Shown: one piece after another, positions 8,161 to 16,808 of the stretch
How positions within the stretch are numbered: position 1 is the first letter of the stretch
Layout of the letters: each line of letters starts with the position of its first letter
DNA from: Microcella flavibacter
GTDB taxonomy: Bacteria; Actinomycetota; Actinomycetes; Actinomycetales; Microbacteriaceae
Assembly (NCBI RefSeq): GCF_012530535.1
Contig: NZ_CP051299.1
Span: 620,001 to 684,000, forward strand
Reading direction: 5' to 3'
Length of the DNA stretch: 64,000 nt
Translations under genes and position numbers: made by a program
The notes under the pieces: generated by a model
Told to the model about the DNA's origin: nothing
The model's input: the letters and a program-made list of their open reading frames with translations, nothing else
The model's database searches: none

Positions 8161-9006
8161 TCAGCCGTGGTCGTCGGGGTGCAGTCCGGTGCGCTCGCCG
8201 GTCTCGAGCGACGCGATCGCCACCATGTCGTCGGCGTCGAGCATCCAGTCGACGACGTCGGCGTTGGCGCGCACGCGCTCGAGCGAGGTGCTCTTGGGGA
8301 TGATCACGAGCCCCTGCTGCACGTGCCAGCGCAGCGCCACCTGGGCCGCGGTGCGCCCGTGCTTCTCGCCGATCGCGTCGAGCACCTCGCGGTCGCGCGA
8401 GCCGGCCTCGAGCACGCGGCCGCGGGCGAGGGGGCTCCAGCTCTCGGTGAGGGTGCCGTGGGCGGCGTCGGCGGCGCGGATCGCGTGCTGCGGCAGGTGC
8501 GGGTGCAGCTCGACCTGGTTGACGGCCGGGGCGACGCCCGTCTCGTCGACGATGCGGGCGAGGTGGTGGGGCTCGAAGTTGCTGACGCCGATCGAGCGCA
8601 CGACACCCTCCTCGCGCAGGGCGATCAGGGCGCGCCAGGCCTCGACGTAGCGATCCTGCGTCGGCGCCGGCCAGTGGATGAGGAACAGGTCGAGGTAGTC
8701 GAGCCCCGTCTTCGCCAGGCTCTCGTGGAACGCCCGCCGCGTCTCGTCGAGCCCGTGCCGGTCGTTCCACACCTTGCTCGTCACGAACAGCTGCTCGCGG
8801 TCGACGCCGCTCGCCCGCACGCCCTCGCCGACGCCCTCCTCGTTGAGGTACAGCGCGGCGGTGTCGATGTGCCGGTAGCCGGCCCCGATCGCGCCGTGCA
8901 CGAGCGCCGCCGTCTCGTCGGCGGGCACCTTGTACACGCCGAGACCGATCTGCGGGATGCTGCGGCCGTCGTTCATGGTCAGCAGGGGTGAGAAGGCACT
9001 GGTCAC
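8161..9006 (-). CDS. Aldo/keto reductase, 2,5-diketo-D-gluconate reductase type
   Basis: A 281-residue AKR5-type enzyme. The catalytic residues appear in YRHIDTAALYLNEEGVG (Asp, Tyr), VTSKVW (Lys) and LIHWPAP (His), and the NADPH loop is IIPKSTSLERV. Such enzymes reduce 2,5-diketogluconate, methylglyoxal or similar carbonyls. It begins with GTG at 9006, with GATACT 6 bases upstream; an internal ATG at 8976 would remove only 10 residues. A close paralogue lies at 27793-28635 in this window. Confidence 0.86.
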   Translation of the reverse strand: MTSAFSPLLTMNDGRSIPQIGLGVYKVPADETAALVHGAIGAGYRHIDTAALYLNEEGVGEGVRASGVDREQLFVTSKVWNDRHGLDETRRAFHESLAKTGLDYLDLFLIHWPAPTQDRYVEAWRALIALREEGVVRSIGVSNFEPHHLARIVDETGVAPAVNQVELHPHLPQHAIRAADAAHGTLTESWSPLARGRVLEAGSRDREVLDAIGEKHGRTAAQVALRWHVQQGLVIIPKSTSLERVRANADVVDWMLDADDMVAIASLETGERTGLHPDDHG

Positions 9007-9095
9007 CCCGCCAGTATCCCGGCATCCCCCGTCAATCGCGTGGGAGACCGCCCGGCCTCGGAGCGCTGCGCGCCGAGCTGCGCTTGGCTCGACCC

Positions 9096-9656
9096 ATGAC
9101 CCATCTCATGATCATCGTCGGCAGCACCCGTCCCGGCCGCGTCGGCCTCCCCGTCGCCGAGTGGGCGCGCGAGCACCTCGCGCGGCTCGACGGGGTGGAG
9201 ATCGACTTCGTCGACCTCGCCGAGCTGGCCCTGCCGTTCCTCGACGAGCCGGCCCACCCGGCGAAGCGCGCCTACACGAAGCCGCACACGATCGCGTGGA
9301 GCGAGCGCGTCGACGCTGCCGAGGGTTTCGTCTTCGTCACCCCCGAGTACAACCACTCGTACTCGCCGGTGCTGAAGAACGCCGTCGACTTCCTCTTCCA
9401 GGAGTGGAGCGCGAAGCCCGTCGGCTTCGTCAGCTACGGCGGGCTCTCGGGCGGCACGCGCGCCGTCGCCGCCTACGAGCCCGTGCTCACGACCGTCGGC
9501 CTCGTCAAGGTGCCGGCGAACGTCGAGATCGCGGGCGTCGGCGGGCAGGTCGCCGACGGGGTGTTCGCGGGCGACGAGAAGGCGGTCTCCGCGCTCACGG
9601 CCATGGGGGAGCAGCTCGTCGCCTACAGCGCGGCGCTCGCCGGCCTGCGCGGCTGA
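9096..9656 (+). CDS. NAD(P)H-dependent FMN reductase
   Basis: A 186-residue flavodoxin-fold reductase. The phosphate-binding loop GSTRPGR is at residues 9-15, the isoalloxazine-contacting PEYNHSYSPVLKNAVD motif is near 85-100, and SYGGLSGG follows. It matches the NADPH-dependent FMN reductase family that uses FMN to reduce quinones, azo compounds or chromate. It is cytoplasmic. It diverges from the aldo/keto reductase upstream, with 89 bases between starts. The substrate is undetermined. Confidence 0.87.
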   Translation: MTHLMIIVGSTRPGRVGLPVAEWAREHLARLDGVEIDFVDLAELALPFLDEPAHPAKRAYTKPHTIAWSERVDAAEGFVFVTPEYNHSYSPVLKNAVDFLFQEWSAKPVGFVSYGGLSGGTRAVAAYEPVLTTVGLVKVPANVEIAGVGGQVADGVFAGDEKAVSALTAMGEQLVAYSAALAGLRG

Positions 9657-9705
9657 GCCTGGCGCCCGCGAGGGGCCCGGCAGGGGCATCCCGTCGCCGT
9701 AGCGA

Positions 9706-10911
9706 TCAGCTGATCGTCGCGACCGGTTCGGTGTCGGCCTGCGGGCTCGCGTCGCGTCCGCGCAGATCGGGGTGGGCGCGCACGAACACGATCGGGATGA
9801 CCGTGCCGAGCAGCGCGAAGGCCGCACCCACGGCGAACCCGCCGGTGGCGCCGTACCCGTCGATGAGGAACCCGGCGGCGGCCGAGCCCAGGGCCGCGCC
9901 CACGAGCTGGCCCGTGCCGAGCCAGCCGTAGGCCTCCGCCGTCTCGCTGAACCGCACGCTCGCCGAGACGATCGCGAACATGACCGCGAGCGCCGGGGCG
10001 ATGCCGGCGCCGGCGATGAGCAGGGTGATCGCGAGGCCCCAGAAGTCGAGGAAGAAGGCGGCCGCCGCGGTGCCGACGAAGACGACCGCCATGCGGCGGG
10101 CGAGCGCCCACGGGCCGATCGGGATCTGCCCAAAGGCGAGACCGCCCGCGAGCGAGCCGATCGCCCAGATGGCGAGCACGATGCCCGCCTCGGCGCCTTC
10201 GTCGCGGAAGTTCGCCACGACCGCGGCCTCGATCGCGGCGCAGGCCCCGACGAGCAGGAACCCCACCACGGTCGCGAGCAGCACGGGCGGGCGGGAGAGC
10301 ACGACGCCGATCGAGCGGCGCGATCGCGGGATGCGCACCCGACCCACCTCGGGGGAGGCCAGGAACCACACCCCGCCGCCGATGAGGAAGGCGCCCGCGA
10401 GCATGATCGCGGCGACCGTCGAGACCTGCGTGGCGACGAAGGTCGTCATGACAGGGCCGGCGACCCAGATGATCTCCTGCGCGGAGGCGTCGAGGGAGAA
10501 GAGGGGAGTGAGCTGCTTCGAGGTGACCATCTTGGGGTAGATGGTGCGCACCGCGGGCTGGATGGGCGGGTTGGCGAGGCCGCCGATGAAGCCGACGATC
10601 ATGTAGGCCCACAGCGGCAGGGCGACGAAGGCGACGACGCCGAGGCTCGCGGCGCAGACGACGAGGGTGAGGGTGATGACCGGGCGCATGCCCCAGACGC
10701 CCATCCACCGGCTCGTCAGCGGGCCGGCGATCGCCTGGCCGATGCTCGTCGCGCCGAGCACGAGGCCGGCGGAGCCATAGGAGTCGAAGATCTGCTCGAT
10801 GTGCAGCAGGTACGCGAGCGAGATCATGCCCGAGGGGAAGCGCGCGGTCAGCTGTGCGCCGATGATGCGCGCGACGCCGCGAGTTCTCAACAGGTCGCCG
10901 TATCCGCTCAC
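9706..10911 (-). CDS. MFS transporter
   Basis: A 401-residue major facilitator with about 12 membrane segments. It has the features of the YbfB/SetA-like actinobacterial MFS group (SIGQAIAGPLTSRWMGVWGMRPV around TM2-3). The substrate is unknown. I chose the GTG at 10911 because TAGGCT lies 8 bases upstream and the sequence before it lacks coding character; a longer frame would start at 10974. It diverges from the ribonucleotide reductase operon, sharing a 262-base regulatory spacer. Confidence 0.83.
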   Translation of the reverse strand: MSGYGDLLRTRGVARIIGAQLTARFPSGMISLAYLLHIEQIFDSYGSAGLVLGATSIGQAIAGPLTSRWMGVWGMRPVITLTLVVCAASLGVVAFVALPLWAYMIVGFIGGLANPPIQPAVRTIYPKMVTSKQLTPLFSLDASAQEIIWVAGPVMTTFVATQVSTVAAIMLAGAFLIGGGVWFLASPEVGRVRIPRSRRSIGVVLSRPPVLLATVVGFLLVGACAAIEAAVVANFRDEGAEAGIVLAIWAIGSLAGGLAFGQIPIGPWALARRMAVVFVGTAAAAFFLDFWGLAITLLIAGAGIAPALAVMFAIVSASVRFSETAEAYGWLGTGQLVGAALGSAAAGFLIDGYGATGGFAVGAAFALLGTVIPIVFVRAHPDLRGRDASPQADTEPVATIS

Positions 10912-10919
10912 GGATCCAC

Positions 10920-10925
10920 AGCCTA
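10920..10925 (-). promoter_or_regulatory. -10 element of MFS gene
   Basis: TAGGCT on the minus strand, 8 bases before the chosen GTG. It decides the start at 10911. Confidence 0.45.
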
Positions 10926-11014
10926 GACCGGCGCGGAGGAGGGCCCGCGACCCCCGGATTCCCGGCGCTCTCACGGCCTCGACGGCGTGTCGGTGGTGGG
11001 TGCCAGCATGGGGA

Positions 11015-11036
11015 TAAGTCAGCGGACTTATGCACA
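11015..11036. promoter_or_regulatory. TAAGTC dyad overlapping a DnaA-box-like sequence
   Basis: TAAGTC-AGCG-GACTTA forms a dyad at 11015-11030, overlapping TTATGCACA at 11028-11036, one mismatch from the consensus DnaA box TTATCCACA. DnaA regulates nrdAB in Escherichia coli. Here it is only a suggestive match. Confidence 0.3.
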
Positions 11037-11052
11037 GCTGTGGACGACACGC

Positions 11053-11068
11053 CCACTACATCTAGTGG
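11053..11068 (+). promoter_or_regulatory. NrdR box 1 (candidate)
   Basis: CCACTACATCTAGTGG has perfect 6-base arms and resembles the NrdR consensus ACACTATATATAGTGT. It lies 33 bases upstream of a second copy, about three helical turns, the arrangement NrdR uses to repress ribonucleotide reductase operons. Confidence 0.65.
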
Positions 11069-11085
11069 TGTGTCAATCCCGCTGA

Positions 11086-11101
11086 CCCCGATATATAGTG
11101 G
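11086..11101 (+). promoter_or_regulatory. NrdR box 2 (candidate) overlapping -10
   Basis: CCCCGATATATAGTGG matches the right half and AT-rich core of the NrdR consensus. It contains the putative -10 TATAGT (11094-11099), which sits 17 bases after TGTCAA (11071-11076), so NrdR binding would block RNA polymerase. Confidence 0.6.
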
Positions 11102-11173
11102 CCAAGCCGCCGGGGGCGGACAACGGATTTCAGCACAGCACCGGGCCTGGAAGGGCGCGAGAGGAGAACGCAC

Positions 11174-13639
11174 GTGAGCATTACGGTCGTCAAGCGAGAC
11201 GGGTCGCGCGAGCCCTACGACGCCAACAAGATCAACCTGGCGATCGAGCACGCGGCCGTGGGTCTCGACCCCGACATCACGTGGGTCACGCAGATCGCGA
11301 GCGAGCTCGAGCTCACGCTGTTCGACGGCATCACGACGCAGCAGCTCGACGAGGCCGTCATCCAGGTCGCCCTGCAGAACATCAAGGACGACCCGGCGTT
11401 CGACATCGTCGCCGCGCGCCTCCTCCTCAAGACCATCTACAAGCGCGTGCTCGGCGACTACTCGACCCCGGCCGAGCTCAAGCAGCTGCACCGCGACCAC
11501 TTCTCCGCGTACATCCACCGCGGCGTGGACGAGCAGCTGCTCGATTCGCGGTTCCCGGCCCTGTTCGACCTCGACCGCCTCGCCGCGGCCCTCGAGCCGG
11601 CCCACGACGAGCTGCTGAAGTACATCGGCGTCGTCACGCTCAACAACCGCTACGGCATCAAGGCCCGCAACAACGAGCCCCTCGAGACCCCGCAGTACTT
11701 CTGGATGCGCGTGGCCATGGGCCTCTCGCTCAACGAGGCCGACGCCACGAGCCACGCCATCGCCTTCTACGAGAAGATGTCGAAGCTCGAGTACCTCGCG
11801 GCCGGCTCCACCCTCGTCAACGCGGGCACCAGCTACCCGCAGCTCTCGAACTGCTTCGTGATGGAGATGCAGGACGACATCGAGCACATCGCCAAGAGCG
11901 TGCGCGACGTCATGTGGCTCACCAAGGGCACCGGCGGCATCGGCCTCTCGGTCACCAAGCTGCGCGCCCAGGGCTCGCCCATCCGCTCGAACAACACCTC
12001 CTCCACCGGTCCGATCCCCTTCATGCACACGATCGACTCGGTGCTGCGCGCGGTCAGCCGCGGCGGCAAGAAGTTCGGCGCCCTGTGCTTCTACATGGAG
12101 AACTGGCACATGGACTTCCCGGAGTTCCTCGACCTGCGTCAGAACTCCGGCGACCCCTACCGCCGCACCCGCACCGCCAACACCGCGGTCTGGATCAGCG
12201 ACGAGTTCATGAAGCGCGTGCAGAACGACGAGGACTGGTACCTCTTCGACCCGCTCGAGGTCAGCGACCTCAACGAGCTCTACGGCAAGGAGTTCTCGAC
12301 CCGGTACGCCGAGTACGTGGCGATGGCCGAGCGCGGCGAGCTGAAGATGTTCAAGAAGCTCGGCGCCCGCGAGCAGTTCAAGCAGATCCTCATCTCGCTG
12401 CAGTCCACGAGCCACCCGTGGCTCACGTGGAAGGACACGATCAACAACCGCGCCATCAACAACAACACCGGCACGATCCACCTGTCGAACCTCTGCACCG
12501 AGATCTGCCTGCCGCAGGACCGCGACAACATCTCGGTCTGCAACCTGGCCTCGATCAACCTCTCGCGCCACATCGAGAACGGGCGCATCGACTTCGCGAA
12601 GATCGAGGAGAGCGCCCGCCTCGCGGTGCGCCAGCTCGACAACCTCATCGACATCACCGTGTCGAGCGTCGACGAGGCCGACCACGCCAACCAGAACAAC
12701 CGCGCCATCGGCCTGGGCGTCATGGGCTTCACCGACGTCGTCGAGAAGCTGGGCTTCTCGTACGAGTCGGAGGAGGCCTTCGACCTCATCGACGAGATCA
12801 TGGAGCACGTCTCCTACGCGGCGATCGACGAGTCGACCGAGCTGGCGAAGGAGCGCGGCTCGTACGCGAACTTCGAGGGCTCGCGCTGGTCGCAGGGCCT
12901 CGTGCCGCTCGACACGATCGACCTCACCGAGGCCGACCGCGGCCTCGAGGTGCAGGTCAACCGCACGACGCGCCTCGACTGGGACGCGCTGCGCGCCAAG
13001 GTCAAGGGCGGCATGCGCAACGCGACGCTCATGGCCATCGCGCCCACGGCGTCCATCGGTCTCGTCGCCGGCACCACGCCCGGCCTCGACCCGCAGTTCT
13101 CGCAGATCTTCAGCCGCTCCACGAGCTCGGGCAAGTTCCTCGAGGTCAACCGCAACCTCGTCGCGACCCTGCGCGAGCACGGCCTGTGGGAGCGCGTGCG
13201 CGAGAGCATCCTGCGCAGCCAGGGCGACATCCAGAACATCGCCGAGATCCCCGACGAGATCAAGGCCACGTACAAGACGAGCTTCCAGCTCTCGCCGTAC
13301 GCGTTCCTCGAGGTCGCCGCGCGCGCCCAGAAGTGGATCGACCAGGCCATCAGCCGCAACATGTACCTCGAGACGCGCGACGTCGACGAGATGGTCGACA
13401 TCTACACCGCCGCGTGGAAGAAGGGCGTGAAGACGACCTACTACCTGCACATGAAGCCGCGCCACACGGCCGAGCAGTCGACGGTCAAGGTCAACAAGGC
13501 CGAGGCCATCAATTCGGGCAACGCGAGCGGGCGCAAGGGCTTCGGCGCCGCGTCCTCCTCGGCTCCGGCCGCTGCTCCGGCTGCCGCCGCCCCCGCCCGC
13601 AAGGGCTTCGGCTTCGGCGGCGCGAAGGCGGGCAGCTGA
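11174..13639 (+). CDS. nrdA: Ribonucleoside-diphosphate reductase alpha subunit, lacking the C-terminal redox cysteines
   Basis: An 821-residue class I large subunit that makes deoxyribonucleotides. An ATP-cone occupies about residues 1-92. Active-site residues are visible: Cys227 (LSNCF), Asn439, Cys441 and Glu443 (SNLCTE), Cys456 (VCNLAS) and the radical-relay pair Tyr756-Tyr757 (TTYYLHM). After an Ala/Gly-rich linker the ORF stops with KAGS. The usual C-terminal CxxC-type tail that re-reduces the active site is absent here and appears instead in a 41-codon ORF overlapping the stop (TGATG) in the -1 frame. GTG start preceded by GAGAGGAG. Likely NrdR-regulated through two upstream boxes. Confidence 0.93.
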   Translation: MSITVVKRDGSREPYDANKINLAIEHAAVGLDPDITWVTQIASELELTLFDGITTQQLDEAVIQVALQNIKDDPAFDIVAARLLLKTIYKRVLGDYSTPAELKQLHRDHFSAYIHRGVDEQLLDSRFPALFDLDRLAAALEPAHDELLKYIGVVTLNNRYGIKARNNEPLETPQYFWMRVAMGLSLNEADATSHAIAFYEKMSKLEYLAAGSTLVNAGTSYPQLSNCFVMEMQDDIEHIAKSVRDVMWLTKGTGGIGLSVTKLRAQGSPIRSNNTSSTGPIPFMHTIDSVLRAVSRGGKKFGALCFYMENWHMDFPEFLDLRQNSGDPYRRTRTANTAVWISDEFMKRVQNDEDWYLFDPLEVSDLNELYGKEFSTRYAEYVAMAERGELKMFKKLGAREQFKQILISLQSTSHPWLTWKDTINNRAINNNTGTIHLSNLCTEICLPQDRDNISVCNLASINLSRHIENGRIDFAKIEESARLAVRQLDNLIDITVSSVDEADHANQNNRAIGLGVMGFTDVVEKLGFSYESEEAFDLIDEIMEHVSYAAIDESTELAKERGSYANFEGSRWSQGLVPLDTIDLTEADRGLEVQVNRTTRLDWDALRAKVKGGMRNATLMAIAPTASIGLVAGTTPGLDPQFSQIFSRSTSSGKFLEVNRNLVATLREHGLWERVRESILRSQGDIQNIAEIPDEIKATYKTSFQLSPYAFLEVAARAQKWIDQAISRNMYLETRDVDEMVDIYTAAWKKGVKTTYYLHMKPRHTAEQSTVKVNKAEAINSGNASGRKGFGAASSSAPAAAPAAAAPARKGFGFGGAKAGS

Positions 13640-13764
13640 TGTCGGGCACCGCGACGGCGCCCGTCGCCACGACGCCCGCCACCGAATACTTCGCCGCTGA
13701 GTCCTATTCCTACGTGGTCCCGATCGACCCGATGGACGAACTGCACTGCGAGAGCTGCCAGTAG
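13639..13764 (+). CDS. Detached redox tail of ribonucleotide reductase alpha (CESCQ peptide)
   Basis: A 41-codon ORF whose ATG shares one base with the nrdA stop (TGATG). It is Thr/Ala/Pro-rich at first and ends PMDELHCESCQ, which looks like the C-terminal cysteine pair of class I large subunits. It is in the -1 frame relative to nrdA. Three explanations fit: a separate peptide made by translational coupling, a C-terminal extension made by -1 frameshifting, or a frameshift or sequence error that split a fused gene. No canonical slippery heptamer is visible near the stop. The motif identity is well supported; the mechanism is open. Confidence 0.7.
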   Translation: MSGTATAPVATTPATEYFAAESYSYVVPIDPMDELHCESCQ

Positions 13765-13829
13765 GCCGTTCTCGCAGCATCCACCCCGATCATCTCCCGT
13801 ACGCAACTCATCACGAAAGGCTCGACACC

Positions 13830-14813
13830 ATGGGCATTCTCGGCACCGGCATCCAGGAGGGCCTCCTCCTCAAGCCCGTCACCTATCAGTGGGCGATGGA
13901 CCTCTACGACCAGGCTGTGGCCAACACCTGGTTCCCCAACGAGGTGCAGCTCGGCGAGGACATCGCCGACTTCAAGAAGATGACGGACGAAGAGCGTCAC
14001 GCCATCACGTTCCTCATGAGCTACTTCAACCCGAACGAGCTGCTCGTCAACAAGGCGCTCGCGTTCGGCGTCTACCCCTACGTCAAGGCTCCCGAGGCGC
14101 ACCTCTACCTCGCGAAGCAGATGTGGGAGGAGGCGAACCACTGCATGAGCTTCGAGTACGTGCTGGAGACCTTCCCGATCGACCGCGTGGCCGCGTACGA
14201 CAGCCACATCGACGTCCCCTCGATGGCGCGCAAGGAGGAGTTCGAGGTCAAGTTCATCAAGCGCATGACCGAGGACACCCTCGACATCACCACCACCGAG
14301 GGCAAGCAGGACTTCATCCGCAACCTCGTGGCGTACAACGTCATCCTCGAGGGCATCTGGTTCTACTCGGGCTTCATGGTGGCGCTGTCGTTCCGCCAGC
14401 GGAACCTGCTGCGCAACTTCGGCTCGCTCGTCGACTGGATCGTGCGCGACGAGTCGCTGCACCTGAAGTTCGGCATGAACCTCATCCTCACCGTGCTGGA
14501 GGAGAACGAAGACCTTCAGACGGAGGAGTTCGCCGCCGAGATCCGCCAGATGATCCTCGACGCGGTCGAGATGGAGTCGGCGTACAACCACGACCTGCTG
14601 CCCAACGGCATCCTCGGTCTGAACGCCAACTACATCAACCAGTACGTCAAGTACCTGGCCGACCGTCGCCTCGAGGAGCTCGGCTTCGAGCCCGAGTACA
14701 ACGTGTCGAACCCGGCGAAGTGGATGGCGACGGCGAACGACACGCTGCAGCTCGTCAACTTCTTCGAGTCGACGAACACCTCCTACGAGGTCAACGCCAA
14801 GACCTCGGCGTAG
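13830..14813 (+). CDS. nrdB: Ribonucleoside-diphosphate reductase beta subunit, class Ic-like (tyrosine-less R2)
   Basis: A 327-residue ferritin-like small subunit that generates the radical for NrdA. Metal ligands are Glu70, Glu101, His104, Glu174, Glu208 and His211; their spacings (31, 34 and 37) equal those of E. coli R2 (84/115, 204/238/241). The first ligand is Glu instead of Asp, and the radical-tyrosine position (His104 plus 4) is Phe108. Both substitutions are the signature of class Ic R2, first known from Chlamydia, which uses a Mn(IV)/Fe(III) cofactor instead of a tyrosyl radical. GAAAGG precedes the ATG. It is operonic with nrdA and its tail ORF. Confidence 0.93.
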   Translation: MGILGTGIQEGLLLKPVTYQWAMDLYDQAVANTWFPNEVQLGEDIADFKKMTDEERHAITFLMSYFNPNELLVNKALAFGVYPYVKAPEAHLYLAKQMWEEANHCMSFEYVLETFPIDRVAAYDSHIDVPSMARKEEFEVKFIKRMTEDTLDITTTEGKQDFIRNLVAYNVILEGIWFYSGFMVALSFRQRNLLRNFGSLVDWIVRDESLHLKFGMNLILTVLEENEDLQTEEFAAEIRQMILDAVEMESAYNHDLLPNGILGLNANYINQYVKYLADRRLEELGFEPEYNVSNPAKWMATANDTLQLVNFFESTNTSYEVNAKTSA

Positions 14814-14869
14814 TCGACCGTCTGAACCCCTGGCGCTCGCGCCCTTTCCCAACCCCCAGCCCGCGGCCC

Positions 14870-16657
14870 GTGCCCCACGCAGACCTCCTCCTCACCGGCG
14901 GAGTCGTCTACGCGGGGCCGGGCCGCGGTGCTGCTCCCGCGGGTTCTGCGGCGGAGGCGTCTGCGGGGGGCGACGTTCCGCAGGCGCTCGAGGTCGCCGT
15001 CGTCGACGGGCGCATCGTCGCCATCGGGGCCGACCTCGCTGACTGGCGCGGCCCCGGCACGGTCGTGCACGATCTCGCGGGCGGGATGCTGCATGCCGGC
15101 TTCGTTGACGCGCACATCCACCCCATCCAGGGCGGCCTCGAACGGCTCGGCTGCGACCTGAGTTCCGGCGCTACCGCGACCGACTACGGCCGGATCATCC
15201 AGCGCTACGCGACCTTGAACCCGCCGCGCGGCTGCGACGCCTCCCGCGCGTGGATCACCGGCGGCGGCTGGGCGATGAGCGCCTTCCCCGGCGGCACGCC
15301 GACCGCGGCCGTGCTCGACGAGATCGAGCCGATCCGGCCCGTGTTCCTCTACAACCGCGACCACCACGGCGCCTGGGCCAACTCGGCCGCCCTCGCGCTC
15401 GCCGGCATCACGGCCGAGACCCCCGACCCGGCCGACGGCCGCATCGAGCGCCTGCCCGACGGCCGCCCGAGCGGCACCCTGCACGAGGGCGCCGCGGCCC
15501 TCGTCGCCGCTGTCGCCCCCGCCGCGACGCCCGACGACGAGTACGCCGCCCTGCTCGAGGCGCAGCGCTACGCCCTCAGCCTCGGCATCACGGGATGGCA
15601 GGACGCGATCGTGGGCGACTACTTCGGCGCGAGCGACACGGCGCTCGTCTACCGCCGGGCGCTCGCCGAGGGGCGCCTCGCCGTCGACGTGGTGGGCGCC
15701 CTGTGGTGGGACAGGGCTCGCGGGGTCGAGCAGCTGCCCGAGCTTGTCGCGCGCCGCGAGCGGCACGCGGCCGAGCTCGGGCCCGACTCCCGCTTCAGGC
15801 TCAGCGCCGTCAAGATCATGGCCGACGGGGTGGTCGAGAACGGCACCGCGGCGATGCTCGACCCGTACCTCGGGGCGGTGGCCTCGGAGGAGCATCCCGC
15901 CGGCATCGCCTTCGTCGGCGGGCGGGCGCTCGTCGACGCGATCGTCGCCATCGACGCCGCCGGCTTCTCGGCGCACGTGCACGCCATCGGCGACCGCGCC
16001 GTGCGCGAGGCCCTCGAGGGGTTCGCCGCCGCCCGCGCCGCGAACGGCTGGGCGACGCCCGGGCGGCACTGCATCGCGCACCTGCAGGTCGTGCACCCCG
16101 ACGACGTGCCGCGGTTCGCCGAGCTCGGCGTCGTCGCCAACGCGCAGGCGCTGTGGGCGGCGAACGAGCCGCAGATGCGCGAGCTCACCGTGCCCGTGCT
16201 CGGCGCCGAGCGGGCGGCGCACCAGTACCCTTTCGCCTCGATCGCGCGGGCGATAGTGCCGTTCGCGGGCGCCGATGCGGGGCGGGATGCTCCGCCGGGG
16301 CTCGCCGCGGGCAGCGACTGGCCCGTCAGCACCCCCGACCCGTGGCAGGCCATCCACGTGGCGGTGAACCGGCAGCACCCGGAGAGCGACGCCGACTTCG
16401 ACCCCGAGCCCCTGCTGCCGCACGAGGCGCTCGCGGTCGCCGAGGCCCTCGACGCGTACACGGCCGGGTCGGCATGGCTCAACGGGCGGGGGCTCTCCGA
16501 CTCGGGGGTCGCGGCGCCGAGCGGCGTCATCGCCGTGGGCGCGGTGGCCGACCTGGCCGCGACCGACCGCGACCCCTTCGCGGGGCCGGCGGCGAGCATC
16601 CACTCGACCCGCACGGTGGCGACCTGGGTCGCGGGTCGCCGCGTCATCGGCGGATAG
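14870..16657 (+). CDS. Amidohydrolase, YtcJ-like
   Basis: A 595-residue member of the metal-dependent amidohydrolase superfamily, YtcJ/LAF3 subgroup (amidohydrolase_3). The metal-binding HxH is DAHIHP (His82, His84), a lysine in SAVKIMADG is the likely carboxylated ligand, followed by His in HVHAIGD and HLQVVHP and Asp in GSDWPV. N- and C-terminal strands form the composite beta-sandwich. The usual reaction is hydrolysis of an N-acyl or cyclic amide bond; the substrate is unknown. The GTG start at 14870 has no clear Shine-Dalgarno. The N-terminal sandwich carries a short Ala/Gly-rich insertion (about 18-38). Confidence 0.85.
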   Translation: MPHADLLLTGGVVYAGPGRGAAPAGSAAEASAGGDVPQALEVAVVDGRIVAIGADLADWRGPGTVVHDLAGGMLHAGFVDAHIHPIQGGLERLGCDLSSGATATDYGRIIQRYATLNPPRGCDASRAWITGGGWAMSAFPGGTPTAAVLDEIEPIRPVFLYNRDHHGAWANSAALALAGITAETPDPADGRIERLPDGRPSGTLHEGAAALVAAVAPAATPDDEYAALLEAQRYALSLGITGWQDAIVGDYFGASDTALVYRRALAEGRLAVDVVGALWWDRARGVEQLPELVARRERHAAELGPDSRFRLSAVKIMADGVVENGTAAMLDPYLGAVASEEHPAGIAFVGGRALVDAIVAIDAAGFSAHVHAIGDRAVREALEGFAAARAANGWATPGRHCIAHLQVVHPDDVPRFAELGVVANAQALWAANEPQMRELTVPVLGAERAAHQYPFASIARAIVPFAGADAGRDAPPGLAAGSDWPVSTPDPWQAIHVAVNRQHPESDADFDPEPLLPHEALAVAEALDAYTAGSAWLNGRGLSDSGVAAPSGVIAVGAVADLAATDRDPFAGPAASIHSTRTVATWVAGRRVIGG

Positions 16658-16808
16658 AAGGGACGCGTTTCTCATGTGACCACGTCGACGTCACCCGGGC
16701 CAGGACGATCAGGGCGACGGCGGCGCGTGCCGTCCGCTCACTGGCCGGAAACGCGAGCGCCGAAAGCTGCGATCTGCCGGCCGGACGCTCACCGAGCGCA
16801 ACTCGAGC

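Noticed and set aside
9084-9089. TTGGCT as a leaderless -10 for the FMN reductase gene
   Set aside because: The position is right but the second base is T instead of A, and no other gene in the window uses that variant.
9703-9716. Palindrome CGATCAGCTGATCG
   Set aside because: It overlaps the stop region of the MFS gene, is short, and stands alone. A chance dyad is as likely as an operator.
13600-13640. Canonical -1 frameshift slippery site in nrdA
   Set aside because: No X XXY YYZ heptamer is present near the stop. Frameshifting therefore stays only one of several explanations for the tail ORF.
9623-13780. Long minus-strand frame covering nrdA and the MFS gene
   Set aside because: It is antisense to the well-supported nrdA and only out of phase with the MFS gene. 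Absence of stops is expected in DNA of this GC content.
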